A DNA stretch of 42,024 nt from a virus. Where the stretch lies: the IMG/VR virus record IMGVR_UViG_3300011400_000009, positions 1 through 42,024 of that record; one strand, 5' to 3'. Shown here one piece after another: positions 33,799-42,024 of the stretch. A model generated the notes under the pieces. The model had not been told where the DNA came from. It made no database searches and saw only the letters and a program-made list of their open reading frames with translations. A program made the position numbers and the translations under genes. Numbering within the stretch: position 1 is the first letter of the stretch; every line of letters begins with the position of its first letter.

Positions 33799-34990
33799 GA
33801 CAGTTACTCCCAATCTGAACCTCACTAAGCCTGAAATAGGCGCGTCTAATAACGTGTGGGGCGCTAGACTTAACGACAACTTTGATATTCTTGACCAGAG
33901 AACTGTACGGCAAACCGTACAATGGACTATTACTATGGGGGACGATGTTCCCCTAAGTGCCACTGGCCCGTGGATTTTGTCTAGATACGGTAATGATGGT
34001 ATTATAATTGACAATCCTATTATAGTGGATCGTCAATCTGGCCTTGTTACTGCCAAAAGTCTAACTGTCCTTGGTGCTACCACTATTAACGGCGCTGTCG
34101 TCTTACCGGGCGGGATAACTGGTAATTTAGCTATAACCGGCGAGTTGGGCGTAACTAGCCACGTATCTATCGGCGGAAATCTAAGTGTTGTAGGCAGTTC
34201 AAGTCTAAACACGCTTTCAACTATCGGTGCGGCGACAATCGGTGGCAATCTTGGCGTTACAGGTCACATTAATGCTGCTGCTAATGTTGTTGTAGAGGGG
34301 GATTTAGACCTTACTGGCAAAGTTACGAAAGCCCTAAAATTACCACATTTAGCGCCCCCTTCTCCACCACCCGCTGATACTTCGGCTGTTTACTTTGATG
34401 CTAACGGTAATCCGGTTGTAAGACGTTCAGATGGCACTATTGCACATTTAGGCGTTCCTCCGGGGACTATTGCTTTCACTGGCGGCGCGAATGCTGATAT
34501 TGGCTGGGCTTTGTGTAACGGTCAAGCGATATCTAGAGTGAATAATCCAGCTTTGTTCGCTCGATACGGCGTTATTCATGGACCGGGCGATGGCACTACC
34601 ACTTTTAATATACCTGATCTTCGCGGGCGTGTAATTGCGCACGTCGATGGTGGAGCCGGAAGGTTAACTTCTACGGGTCTTGGAGTAAACGCTACACTTA
34701 GCGCTGCGGGTGGCGATGATACGCGCATCCTAACCATTCCTCAGATGCCGTCGCATAATCACGTTGTCCATGAAGTGGCGCATTCGCACGAAACTGCTGC
34801 TACATCCCGAAGCGTTGCTGGCGGAGCAGCCGAAACAATCCATAAATTGTCTGATTATCCCGGTAATGTTCCCCAAGGCACCACCGAGGCAGTTAAAACA
34901 GACATTACGATCGATCCAAGTGGTGGCGGGCAAGCACATTCCGTTGTCCAGCCGACTTTCGTTCTCAACGCTCAGGTTAAATTAGGATGA
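33791..34990 (+). CDS. Tail collar-domain fibre protein
   Basis: 399 residues. N-terminal [23 protein letters not shown] repeats the start of the preceding fibre. The middle (about 85-190) has regular beta repeats ([20 protein letters not shown]). The C-terminus [35 protein letters not shown] is the phage tail collar domain (PF07484 type). It overlaps the previous gene by 8 bases and the next by 4. Confidence 0.87.
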   Translation: MAETVTPNLNLTKPEIGASNNVWGARLNDNFDILDQRTVRQTVQWTITMGDDVPLSATGPWILSRYGNDGIIIDNPIIVDRQSGLVTAKSLTVLGATTINGAVVLPGGITGNLAITGELGVTSHVSIGGNLSVVGSSSLNTLSTIGAATIGGNLGVTGHINAAANVVVEGDLDLTGKVTKALKLPHLAPPSPPPADTSAVYFDANGNPVVRRSDGTIAHLGVPPGTIAFTGGANADIGWALCNGQAISRVNNPALFARYGVIHGPGDGTTTFNIPDLRGRVIAHVDGGAGRLTSTGLGVNATLSAAGGDDTRILTIPQMPSHNHVVHEVAHSHETAATSRSVAGGAAETIHKLSDYPGNVPQGTTEAVKTDITIDPSGGGQAHSVVQPTFVLNAQVKLG

Positions 34991-36498
34991 CGCCGATCGA
35001 GTTTCCACCGGGTGTAACTACTCTCCTTTCGAGAGCGGCCAAAATTACCAACTGGCGCGACGGTAATCTTATGCGCTGGGAGAATGGCATTACCTTAAAA
35101 CCGGTAGGCGGTTGGGAAGAGGAAGTATTTGTTGGTACATTTGCTTCCCGAATTAGGGCAATGCACCGATGGACCGCTCTTAACGGCATCGTGTATACTG
35201 CTTACATGTGCGAGCAGCATTGCTACGTGGAATCCACTGGCACTCTAGTGGATATCACTCCGGTTGGGGGAATAATTTCGCCGCCCGGAAGTAATGCGGG
35301 ATACGGTGAATTAGACTACGGCGAAGGTAATTACGGTGTTGACGTTCCCGGAGCGCTTTCATCCACCCAAAAGTTCTCCTTAGCTTGGTCATTAAGTAAT
35401 TGGGGTGAGAACTTACTAGTTATGTGGAGCTATGATGGTAAGTTGTTAGAATGGAAACCATCTACTCCTTCTGTTGTATTGACACCAGTAACTGGTGCTC
35501 CAATAGGCAACCGCCAATTCGTGATAACTCCTGAGCGCCACGTGATGCTATTCGGCATGGACGGCGAATTTGGGGATATCGGTTGGTGCAGCCAAGAGAA
35601 TATCAACGATTGGGACTTCGCTAGCATCACCAATTCTGCGGGCGCTTATACAGTTGACCCATTATCGCCTATCATAGCCGTACGACTGTCTGCTGCTGGT
35701 ATCTTAGTATTTACCCCGGCTATGTCCCATGTTTTGGATTATGTTGCCCTACCTTATATATACCGCATCCGGCCAATTGGTAAGGTACCAATTCCAATCA
35801 GCGCTTCTTCTGTAACTTCCATTCCGGACGGCGTAATTTGGGTTTCAGTTGAAGGCTACTGGATGTGGAATGGTACCACCGCCGACGTTGTTCCGTGTCC
35901 GTTGTGGGATTCCGTATCTGCTAGAATGGATTTCGGCAGAACTGTTTACGAGTCGTCCATAATTAGCATCGGTAATCGGGGTGAAATTTGGTGGTTCTGG
36001 GTGGATGTTACCCTTGGGCTGGAAACTAACCGTTACATTGCATTAGACTATCGGAACAAGATTTGGATGCCGGGAATACTTAGCAGGACTTGTGGTTTTA
36101 CGTACGGTAATGATCGATATCCAGTAATGTCGGACGGTCACAAGGTGTGGAAGCATGAAGTTGGCTTTGTTTACCCCGGAGCTTTGTTTATGCCGTTCTT
36201 AGAATCCCAAACACTAAACGCCGACGGTGGTGAAAGGTGGATTACTATTTCTAAGATACTTCCGGACATAATGGGGGACCGCACGGCTTTGGCTTTCCGC
36301 TTGGCGCTCAACGATGATCGAACTGTGTATTCAGCCCAAAGATATACTCCGCAACGTACGGTGAATGAACACGGTTGGGTGGATATAAGGGAAACAGCGC
36401 GGGACTGTCGGCTTCGTATCGATATGGTTAGAAATTTAAATTGGGCTACTATTGGTCCCATCATTTTCGACATTAAAACGCGGGGTAAAAAGAAATGA
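34987..36498 (+). CDS. P22 gp10-like tail (DNA-stabilisation) protein
   Basis: 503 residues, beta-rich with many W/G/Y blades: N-W-R-D-G-N-L-M-R-W-E-N-G, then W-S-Y-D-G-K-L-L-E-W, M-F-G-M-D-G, G-Y-W-M-W-N-G-T. The P-P-G-V start and the M-R-W-E-N-G region are those of P22 gp10-type packaged-DNA stabilisation proteins, which plug the tail tube after packaging. Length is close to the family. ATGA overlap with the previous gene. Confidence 0.75.
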   Translation: MTPIEFPPGVTTLLSRAAKITNWRDGNLMRWENGITLKPVGGWEEEVFVGTFASRIRAMHRWTALNGIVYTAYMCEQHCYVESTGTLVDITPVGGIISPPGSNAGYGELDYGEGNYGVDVPGALSSTQKFSLAWSLSNWGENLLVMWSYDGKLLEWKPSTPSVVLTPVTGAPIGNRQFVITPERHVMLFGMDGEFGDIGWCSQENINDWDFASITNSAGAYTVDPLSPIIAVRLSAAGILVFTPAMSHVLDYVALPYIYRIRPIGKVPIPISASSVTSIPDGVIWVSVEGYWMWNGTTADVVPCPLWDSVSARMDFGRTVYESSIISIGNRGEIWWFWVDVTLGLETNRYIALDYRNKIWMPGILSRTCGFTYGNDRYPVMSDGHKVWKHEVGFVYPGALFMPFLESQTLNADGGERWITISKILPDIMGDRTALAFRLALNDDRTVYSAQRYTPQRTVNEHGWVDIRETARDCRLRIDMVRNLNWATIGPIIFDIKTRGKKK

Positions 36499-36731
36499 TG
36501 AAAGTTCCACGATTCAAGGACCCGGAAGTTACTAGATTCTTAACGGAATACCTGAGGGAGGTTGACAGGACCGGTAAGGATGTGCTATACTCCAATAAAG
36601 CTAATAAATCGCTGCTACTTTCGGACTATAGCGGCAAAAATGTATACGAAATTACAGTTAAGAATCTGTCGGGGGGCGAAGGAGAGCTAGTAATCACTAA
36701 GTTGCATGGAGATGAAATACCGCCGCCATGA
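36495..36731 (+). CDS. Hypothetical tail-associated small protein
   Basis: 78 residues. F-K-D-P-E-V-T-R-F-L-T-E-Y-L-R-E-V-D-R then Y-E-I-T-V-K-N-L-S-G-G. ATGA overlaps at both ends. Possibly a tail or neck component; the helix-then-strand layout resembles nothing I can name. Confidence 0.5.
   Translation: MMKVPRFKDPEVTRFLTEYLREVDRTGKDVLYSNKANKSLLLSDYSGKNVYEITVKNLSGGEGELVITKLHGDEIPPP
36562..36591 (+). promoter_or_regulatory. Intragenic promoter-like site
   Basis: TTGACA at 36562-36567, an 18-base spacer ending TGC, TATACT at 36586-36591. One base longer than the others. It could read into the ejection genes. Confidence 0.5.
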
Positions 36732-37084
36732 TCGTAACTGACGAAGCCATGAGGAAGAAGATGCAGCGGGCATTAGATTTCAATGGCAACTTGTATAGTT
36801 TAGATGACATAGAAGAGCACTTGCTCAGTGGCAAGTTGCAGGGCCACGTAGAAGGGGATACTTGGGTAATTACTCAGGTTCATGATTGGCCTCAGCGCAG
36901 AGCAGTTAACATTATGTACCTTGTAGGATCACTTGCCGGTACGCCGGAGTTGGAACAAAAAATAGAAGAATGGGCTAAATCTTTAGGCGCGGACCTTATA
37001 ACGGCGGGTGGTCGCGATGGGTGGTTGAAGTTCAGAACCCCCGGATGGAAGAAAGTCGGCAGTTTATATTCGAAGGATATCTAA
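36728..37084 (+). CDS. Hypothetical protein, GNAT-like fold suspected
   Basis: 118 residues. I-T-Q-V-H-D-W-P-Q-R-R-A-V-N-I-M-Y-L-V-G-S, then helix E-Q-K-I-E-E-W-A-K-S-L-G-A, then G-R-D-G-W and P-G-W-K-K-V-G-S-L-Y-S-K resemble GNAT-type small phage proteins found in tail gene clusters. No catalytic residues are evident. ATGA link with the previous gene. Confidence 0.5.
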   Translation: MIVTDEAMRKKMQRALDFNGNLYSLDDIEEHLLSGKLQGHVEGDTWVITQVHDWPQRRAVNIMYLVGSLAGTPELEQKIEEWAKSLGADLITAGGRDGWLKFRTPGWKKVGSLYSKDI

Positions 37085-37085
37085 C

Positions 37086-38438
37086 ATGCCAATGGGTGGC
37101 GGTCAACCAGCACAAACTACTCAGACCACCAAGGTCGAGCTTCCCGGATGGGTGGAAAGAGCCTCGAAGGATAACTATCAGCTTGCGAGGCACATCTCTA
37201 ATAGGCCGCACAATCCATGGGAAGGAGATCGGGTAGCTAACCGCTCTGCTTTCACGGATGCGAGTTATGATCTTCTTAGACATAATCTAGGGTCGACGAA
37301 TAAATACTACAATCAAGCAGAGGGTTCTTTTGACCGCGCTCGTGCGGCATACGGCCAAGGGATCGGGATGCTCAACCAAACTCGACCGTTATATGGCCAA
37401 GCTGAGGGTGAATTTAACAAGGCCAGCGGAATGGTTGACCAAGCTGCGCCTCTGTATGGCGAAGCAGCTGACATTTTTAGGAAAACCGCTGGCCCACTCG
37501 ATATCAGTCCATATTTAAACCCGTATACCAACGAGGTAGAGAATAGAGCTATTGCGAATGCGGGCACGGCTCTTACTCAGCAATTAGCACAGCAGAAGGG
37601 TGAAGCTGCAAAGAATAGTGTATTCGGTGGTACTCGATTTGGGGTGCAACAAGGTGTAACCTCAGCCGAAGGGGCGAGAGGTATCGGGGACTTATCCGCT
37701 GCGCTGCGTAAGGCAGGCATCGATTACGCCACCACAACCGGTCTTCAAGATAGGGCCGGGATACGGGATTCTGCCACCGGGTTGTTAAACACAGCTGGCG
37801 GAAGGCTGAGCGCGGCGGGAGCATATGGCGACGTTGGTACTGGTTATCTCAATACCGCTGGAAGCATGCAGAATGCCGCTGCTGGTTATGGGGGCCTTGG
37901 GGGCGGCCTTACTCAAACTGGACAGGGCTATCTAAATACCGCTCAAACTCGTGGCATGCAGAATGCTGCGGATGTGGCTTCGCTTTCAGCTGCTGGCGAA
38001 GAACAAAAGGCTCAACGGCAACAAATATACGATATGAGAATGGGCAAGTGGGGGGAGAAAGTAAATTACCCCCTTGAGCAGCTTAATATTAGGCTGGCTG
38101 CATTGGGTATGTCGCCTTACGGCAAGACGGAAACCATGCATAAGACCAGTACCTCCGAACAGCCCCCGTTTGATTGGGCTACGTTCGGATTAGGCGCTTT
38201 GAAAACTATTCCATCATTCTGGGCAATGTCCGATCGAAATATGAAGACAGATATCGAGAAGCTTACGGGCGGTCCGCTTCCGCTGTATGCCTATCGGTAT
38301 AAAGGCGATCCGAAGAGTTATCCAAAGGTGATCGGCCCAATGGCACAGGACGTTGAGAAAGTCGTTCCGAGCGCTGTCAAGAAGATAGGTGGCAAGCGGG
38401 CGATCGATATAAATAACCTCTTGGAGGTACTAAGCTAA
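37086..38438 (+). CDS. Ejection/internal virion protein with C-terminal S74-type chaperone domain
   Basis: 450 residues. Long helical repeats such as Y-G-Q-A-E-G-E-F-N-K-A and Y-G-E-A-A-D-I-F (residues 95-130) and Gly/Ala-rich turns (residues 230-285) fit an internal or ejection protein. The last 69 residues, S-D-R-N-M-K-T-D-I-E-K-L, Y-A-Y-R-Y-K, V-I-G-P-M-A-Q-D-V-E-K-V-V-P, match the peptidase S74 intramolecular chaperone domain (S382, K387 as the self-cleavage pair). In fibres this domain folds the trimer and cuts itself off. Its presence at the end of an ejection-type protein is noteworthy. Confidence 0.75.
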   Translation: MPMGGGQPAQTTQTTKVELPGWVERASKDNYQLARHISNRPHNPWEGDRVANRSAFTDASYDLLRHNLGSTNKYYNQAEGSFDRARAAYGQGIGMLNQTRPLYGQAEGEFNKASGMVDQAAPLYGEAADIFRKTAGPLDISPYLNPYTNEVENRAIANAGTALTQQLAQQKGEAAKNSVFGGTRFGVQQGVTSAEGARGIGDLSAALRKAGIDYATTTGLQDRAGIRDSATGLLNTAGGRLSAAGAYGDVGTGYLNTAGSMQNAAAGYGGLGGGLTQTGQGYLNTAQTRGMQNAADVASLSAAGEEQKAQRQQIYDMRMGKWGEKVNYPLEQLNIRLAALGMSPYGKTETMHKTSTSEQPPFDWATFGLGALKTIPSFWAMSDRNMKTDIEKLTGGPLPLYAYRYKGDPKSYPKVIGPMAQDVEKVVPSAVKKIGGKRAIDINNLLEVLS

Positions 38439-39397
38439 TGCCCTCTATAATCGATAGGACCAGATTTCTAAACGAAATCGCGCAGAACCCCGATCTGATT
38501 AGCAAATTGGCGTCGATGGTTAGGGGAGAAGTGGGGCTAGGAAGGGATAGGGTCAGGGAGATTATACAGTTAGAAACTGCATTCAACCGCGCACAAGCCC
38601 GAGAGCATTCACTAGGGAAGGCACTATTATCGACAGGGGAATCAAAGGCGGGCTATTACGACCCCAAAACCTACAGGCAAGCGGCTACTCCGGAGCAAAT
38701 TAAGTATTTCCGAGAGAATATCCTCAATCCGGTATTGGCCGGGTCGAATGAAGGAGAGCGATTTCTCGGTAAGCCGCCCACAGGCAATGCTTCGCAGATG
38801 GGTTTCGCTGGACGACGATTAGCTAGTGGTCAATATGCGGCAGGTAAATGGTATGGACAGCCCGGTGGCAGCGAAATGTTTGTGTTAGAAGCACACGATG
38901 CTCCTAAGATTGGTAGATTAGGCGGTGGTACTGAATACGCTGGCCTTGAGAATGTGTCGAATAAGGTTCAGTTTGGTCCGGATGGCAACCCAATCTGGAA
39001 TCCTACAACTCCGGCGTACGGACCCCAAGGTACGACATTAACTTCCACCCCACAACAACCCCCTGCGCCTCCTACGACAGCGCCAGCGGTGGAACCTACT
39101 CTAGCGAATAAGGTTCAAACAGCGCTATTCGGGCAGCCGGGGGCAGCTACAACTCCCGGACAACCTGCTCAGTCTACTCCTTTAATGTCGGGATTGGAAG
39201 GATTGGCTGGTGCGTTCAAACCAAGGGTAGACCCCCAAGCGGCAGCGGCAGCGGCAACGCTTACTCCACCGTCGCCAACGCCGACAGCGGGTGGAACTGG
39301 TAATCCTGCTCAAGCTCAAGCTTTGCTGGCCGCGCTATTACAAAATCAGCGTAAGCAGTACGGCTTGTCGTTGACAGGAATGGGAGGGGTGGGATGA
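38438..39397 (+). CDS. Putative ejection/peptidoglycan-related virion protein
   Basis: 319 residues. Residues 38-150 have E-T-A-F-N-R-A-Q-A-R-E-H-S-L, Y-Y-D-P, V-L-A-G-S-N-E, T-G-N-A-S-Q-M-G-F and G-S-E-M-F-V-L-E, a pattern I associate with phage virion proteins that open the wall. The other half is Pro/Ala/Thr-rich and disordered. Its ATG overlaps the previous stop. Activity is only inferred. Confidence 0.5.
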   Translation: MPSIIDRTRFLNEIAQNPDLISKLASMVRGEVGLGRDRVREIIQLETAFNRAQAREHSLGKALLSTGESKAGYYDPKTYRQAATPEQIKYFRENILNPVLAGSNEGERFLGKPPTGNASQMGFAGRRLASGQYAAGKWYGQPGGSEMFVLEAHDAPKIGRLGGGTEYAGLENVSNKVQFGPDGNPIWNPTTPAYGPQGTTLTSTPQQPPAPPTTAPAVEPTLANKVQTALFGQPGAATTPGQPAQSTPLMSGLEGLAGAFKPRVDPQAAAAAATLTPPSPTPTAGGTGNPAQAQALLAALLQNQRKQYGLSLTGMGGVG

Positions 39398-41355
39398 ATA
39401 TAGCTGACCTTATCGCCGCTCTTCAAGCAGGTGGCGATCCAAACCAAGCTATAGTTAATCAATTCCAGCCGGGTCCTCCTACGGGTCCTGTTATTCCTCC
39501 TGCGTACGGAGGGGGCGGTTCAATGCTTCCACCTATTCCCTATTTGGGAGGAGCATCAAACACGCCAGGAGCTTCTGCATACGCTTCGGCGGGACCTGCG
39601 ATGCCTCCCCCTGCGCCTCTTGGTAGTGATGTTCCCCCTACTGAGCCACTTACGCCTCCTGCTGCGCCTCCGCCTGTTACGCCTCCTGCGGCTCCTCCTC
39701 CTGCTGCGACAACCCCACAGGGAGCAGTTACGCCGGTAACCAATCCGTCAACGCCTTCTACTACGCCCGCTGCTATGAAATCTCCGCCTGATTTAACTAA
39801 TATGTATATTCAATTAATGCAGAAGAATCAGAACGCTGCGGCGCTCGACTCCGGTTTGACACTTATGGCAGCGGGGCTTTCCAATAGTCAAGCCACTAGG
39901 TCTGCGCTTATCAATGCTGCTTCGGGCGGCAGCGGCGGAAGAGGAGCTGGTGGAATTACGTCGGCTGATATCATTAATTTGCAGAAGCAGGACCAAGAAA
40001 ATCAGAATAGATTGCTGCGCCAATCTATGCTCGGCGGATTGATGAAAGAATATAATATGTCTCCAGAAACTGTTAAGTATTTGGAGGCTAGTGGCCAATT
40101 GGATGAAGTTATTAAGCACAAGAATACTCAGAACCTTGTTCAGCAAGAAGGTGCGGATGGGTCCAAGGCATTCTATAACGCGACTACTGGCCAGAAGATT
40201 ATTGATATTAGTCCGGCGAAGGTTGAGGAAGGTGAATTTGTTGACACTCCGGAAGGAAAACAGCTTAGGAGTAAGAGGACTGGTCTACCCATGGGTCCAG
40301 CCGCTGGAAAGGCTCCGGAGACTGAATTCATTGAAGGCCCCCAAGGGAAGCAGCTTAGAAGCAAGACAACGGGTGAGCCTATCGGTCCAGCCGCTGGACT
40401 TACAATTCCGGATGCAGCCAAGACGGATGCTATGATGTTGGATGGCATCAATCAGGAACGCGTTGCTCGCGGGATTCCCCCGCTTTCCATGGAAGAGTAC
40501 ATCACGACCATCAAGCGCGATCCTAAAGCGCCTGCCAATGCACTAGATATGGAAAATCTAGCAGCGGTAAATAAAGGTCTGGTCGCTGAGGGCAAGCCCC
40601 CGATTACTATGGGTGAATACCTACTCAAGTACAAGCACCCTGCCGGTACAAGCATTTACGTGGGCCAAGACGGCATTCAGTATCCCAAACCACCAGAGGG
40701 TTACGACTACGAGCGGCACCCCGATGGTAAGGTTATGATTGGCCCAGATAGGATGCCAATTATGCGCGCCGTTAGCCCGAAGGCTGCGGGCGAGGAGAAA
40801 GAAACTGCGCAAGATATCGCAGATAAGGAGAAGAAGGCGTCTGATCTGCTCAAGAAGGAACATAAGGAGCGGGTATCTGCTGTACTTATGGCCAGTAACG
40901 TTGGTGATGCTATTGATACTTCTCTTGCATTGGCTGACAAGGTGGGCGCAACTGGAACCTTTGCGAAATGGGCTAGAAATATAGCCCCCGTTACCGGTAT
41001 GTCTTGGGATACCATAGATTCTAAGGTTAAAACTATCGACGCGAATAACGTAGTCTCAGCCTTGAATGCGATGCGAGCAGCTTCACCCACTGGCGGCGCA
41101 TTGGGCAACGTTACAGAGCAAGAGAATAAGATGTTGGCAGCCATCATCGCTTCCACCAATGTGTATCAAGAGACTGGAGAATTTAAGAAAGGCTTAATTC
41201 GCATTAAAGCCGCGATGCTGACTATGGCTGAACAGAAATACGATGACGCAGATGGAGCGGCTAGGTTCAAGCAAGACTTGCAAGAAAAAATCGACGAGTT
41301 AACTATGGAGCAGCAAAATAAAAAGGGTTCCGGCATTACTATCAGACCAAGGTAA
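39394..41355 (+). CDS. Large internal virion/ejection protein
   Basis: 653 residues. Residues 20-130 are Pro/Ala/Thr-rich. About 140-230 is helical (Q-L-M-Q-K-N-Q-N-A-A, L-R-Q-S-M-L-G-G-L-M-K-E-Y). Two 25-residue repeats E-F-(V/I)-x2-(P)-x-G-K-Q-L-R-S-K-x-T-G (about 281-335) lie in the middle. Residues about 470-640 are helices with T-G-T-F-A-K-W-A-R and S-P-T-G-G-A-L-G-N-V-T-E. Placement in a row of large ejection-type genes supports a role in forming the DNA channel. ATGA link with the previous gene. Confidence 0.65.
   Translation: MNIADLIAALQAGGDPNQAIVNQFQPGPPTGPVIPPAYGGGGSMLPPIPYLGGASNTPGASAYASAGPAMPPPAPLGSDVPPTEPLTPPAAPPPVTPPAAPPPAATTPQGAVTPVTNPSTPSTTPAAMKSPPDLTNMYIQLMQKNQNAAALDSGLTLMAAGLSNSQATRSALINAASGGSGGRGAGGITSADIINLQKQDQENQNRLLRQSMLGGLMKEYNMSPETVKYLEASGQLDEVIKHKNTQNLVQQEGADGSKAFYNATTGQKIIDISPAKVEEGEFVDTPEGKQLRSKRTGLPMGPAAGKAPETEFIEGPQGKQLRSKTTGEPIGPAAGLTIPDAAKTDAMMLDGINQERVARGIPPLSMEEYITTIKRDPKAPANALDMENLAAVNKGLVAEGKPPITMGEYLLKYKHPAGTSIYVGQDGIQYPKPPEGYDYERHPDGKVMIGPDRMPIMRAVSPKAAGEEKETAQDIADKEKKASDLLKKEHKERVSAVLMASNVGDAIDTSLALADKVGATGTFAKWARNIAPVTGMSWDTIDSKVKTIDANNVVSALNAMRAASPTGGALGNVTEQENKMLAAIIASTNVYQETGEFKKGLIRIKAAMLTMAEQKYDDADGAARFKQDLQEKIDELTMEQQNKKGSGITIRPR
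40234..40398 (+). repeat. Two 75-base tandem-type coding repeats
   Basis: 40234-40308 and 40324-40398 code for related 25-residue blocks, each ending G-P-A-A-G, separated by 15 bases. They suggest internal duplication in the ejection protein. Confidence 0.7.
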
Positions 41356-41360
41356 AAACC

Positions 41361-42024
41361 ATGCCCGCATTTATATTGAAAGGCCCAGACGGTAAGGAAT
41401 ACGATGTTGAAGCTCCCGACGCAGACTCGGCTGCCAAGGAGTTCGCTAAATACCGTCAAACACAACTCAACCAACAGTATGCCGAAGAAGGCAAGAAAAT
41501 GCCGCCTTGGCAAATTCCGTTGGAAACGGCTCGGGACGTTGCTACAGTTGGAGCGGATACCCTTACTCTCGGGTTTGGGACTAAGGCCGTTAAGGGTTTA
41601 TTCGGCGGCGAACCCGAAATGGACATTGAGGCGCGACGTGCCCGAATGCCATATTCGGCCCCGGCAATAGATATCGGGGTGATGGCGGGGGCACTTCCTA
41701 CTGCCGTGCCAAGGGCTGTGGCTAAGTTGGGTGGAGGGCCAGCGGCTCGTGTTATTACGGGGACCGGAGCGGCAGCTACGGAAGGCGCGGTGGTTGGCGG
41801 GTTAGAAGCTGCTGGCCACGATAAACCTGTAGGACCGGGTGTTATGACCGGTATGCTCGGGGGAGCAGCGGGACAACAAGTAGGTACGGTTATAAATAAG
41901 GCGGACCGAATAATTCGCGGCATCGACGATGTGCCTAAGGGTATTCGATCAAATATGGCGGTGCTCCCAAAAAATCCTAGCCCATCCGATAGAGTAACTG
42001 TGGCACAGAACGAAGCGGCTTCCA
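41361..42024 (+). CDS. Ejection-type virion protein (N-terminal part, cut by window edge)
   Basis: About 221 codons are visible from the ATG at 41361 (AAGGT upstream). Starts M-P-A-F-I-L-K-G-P-D-G-K-E-Y-D-V-E-A-P, a short strand domain common at the start of phage ejection proteins. Then G/A-rich hydrophobic helices follow (I-D-I-G-V-M-A-G-A-L-P, G-V-M-T-G-M-L-G-G-A-A-G), as in membrane-crossing ejection proteins. The right end is cut off, so a catalytic domain cannot be judged. Confidence 0.65.
   Translation, partial: MPAFILKGPDGKEYDVEAPDADSAAKEFAKYRQTQLNQQYAEEGKKMPPWQIPLETARDVATVGADTLTLGFGTKAVKGLFGGEPEMDIEARRARMPYSAPAIDIGVMAGALPTAVPRAVAKLGGGPAARVITGTGAAATEGAVVGGLEAAGHDKPVGPGVMTGMLGGAAGQQVGTVINKADRIIRGIDDVPKGIRSNMAVLPKNPSPSDRVTVAQNEAAS

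Noticed and set aside
35478-35506. TTGACA followed by promoter-like spacing in the gp10-like gene
   Set aside because: No TGN and no TANNNT at the right distance.
39373-39401. TTGACA near the end of the 38438 gene
   Set aside because: The -10 position reads ATGAAT and there is no extended -10.
1-42024. tRNA genes, CRISPR arrays, insertion sequences, integrase or attachment site
   Set aside because: Looked for but no cloverleaf-like, spacer-repeat, transposase or recombinase signal was seen by eye; the window fits a lytic phage.

Overview
This window is part of a lytic, podovirus-type (short-tailed) bacteriophage genome, and both ends cut through genes. The evidence is a complete head, packaging and short-tail module: terminase small and large subunits, a P22-like portal, scaffold, SU10-type major capsid protein, adaptor, two fibre or collar proteins, a P22 gp10-like tail protein and four large ejection-type proteins. 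It sits beside a phage replication module. I see no integrase, CI-type lysogeny switch, tail tube or tape measure gene, rRNA, tRNA or CRISPR array. The host cannot be read from the sequence; the base composition and sigma70-like promoters fit a Gram-negative proteobacterium.

Layout. 1-5 kb (minus strand) is a replication and nucleotide operon read leftward from one promoter near 5.05 kb: coiled-coil protein, small protein, SSB-like protein, micro membrane protein, family A DNA polymerase with proofreading domain, small protein, PD-(D/E)XK-like nuclease, DUF6378 protein, and a left-truncated purZ. PurZ (2-aminodeoxyadenylosuccinate synthetase) is the committed enzyme for replacing adenine by 2-aminoadenine (Z) in phage DNA. 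The retained N-terminus carries the PurZ version of the catalytic loop (Asp replaced by Ser), so this is a strong candidate Z-genome phage. 5-16 kb (minus strand) holds a PrimPol-SF3 helicase and several operons of small accessory genes (HTH, zinc-ribbon, membrane and exported proteins). 16-18.6 kb (plus strand) and 18.7-21 kb (minus strand) are banks of very small early-type genes, each bank with its own promoter. 19.85-20.48 kb and 20.96-21.32 kb are gene-free, with strong inverted repeats, a G-rich tract and promoters. From 21.3 kb to the right end the plus strand carries the late module: TerS, a putative Acb2-like anti-CBASS protein, lysis genes, TerL, portal, scaffold, capsid, an ART-like protein, tail and ejection proteins.

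A recurring theme is one promoter architecture, TTGACA, 17 bp, TANNNT with an extended -10 TGN. It occurs before almost every transcription unit on both strands, and probably inside structural genes. A second theme is a four-member paralogous protein family (motif GW-GR-RMT-R) scattered over the early region, each copy behind its own promoter. Together the genes suggest that host-type RNA polymerase reads the early accessory and replication genes, that a modified (Z) genome is synthesised by PurZ, the polymerase and PrimPol-helicase, and that late genes package it into a short-tailed particle.
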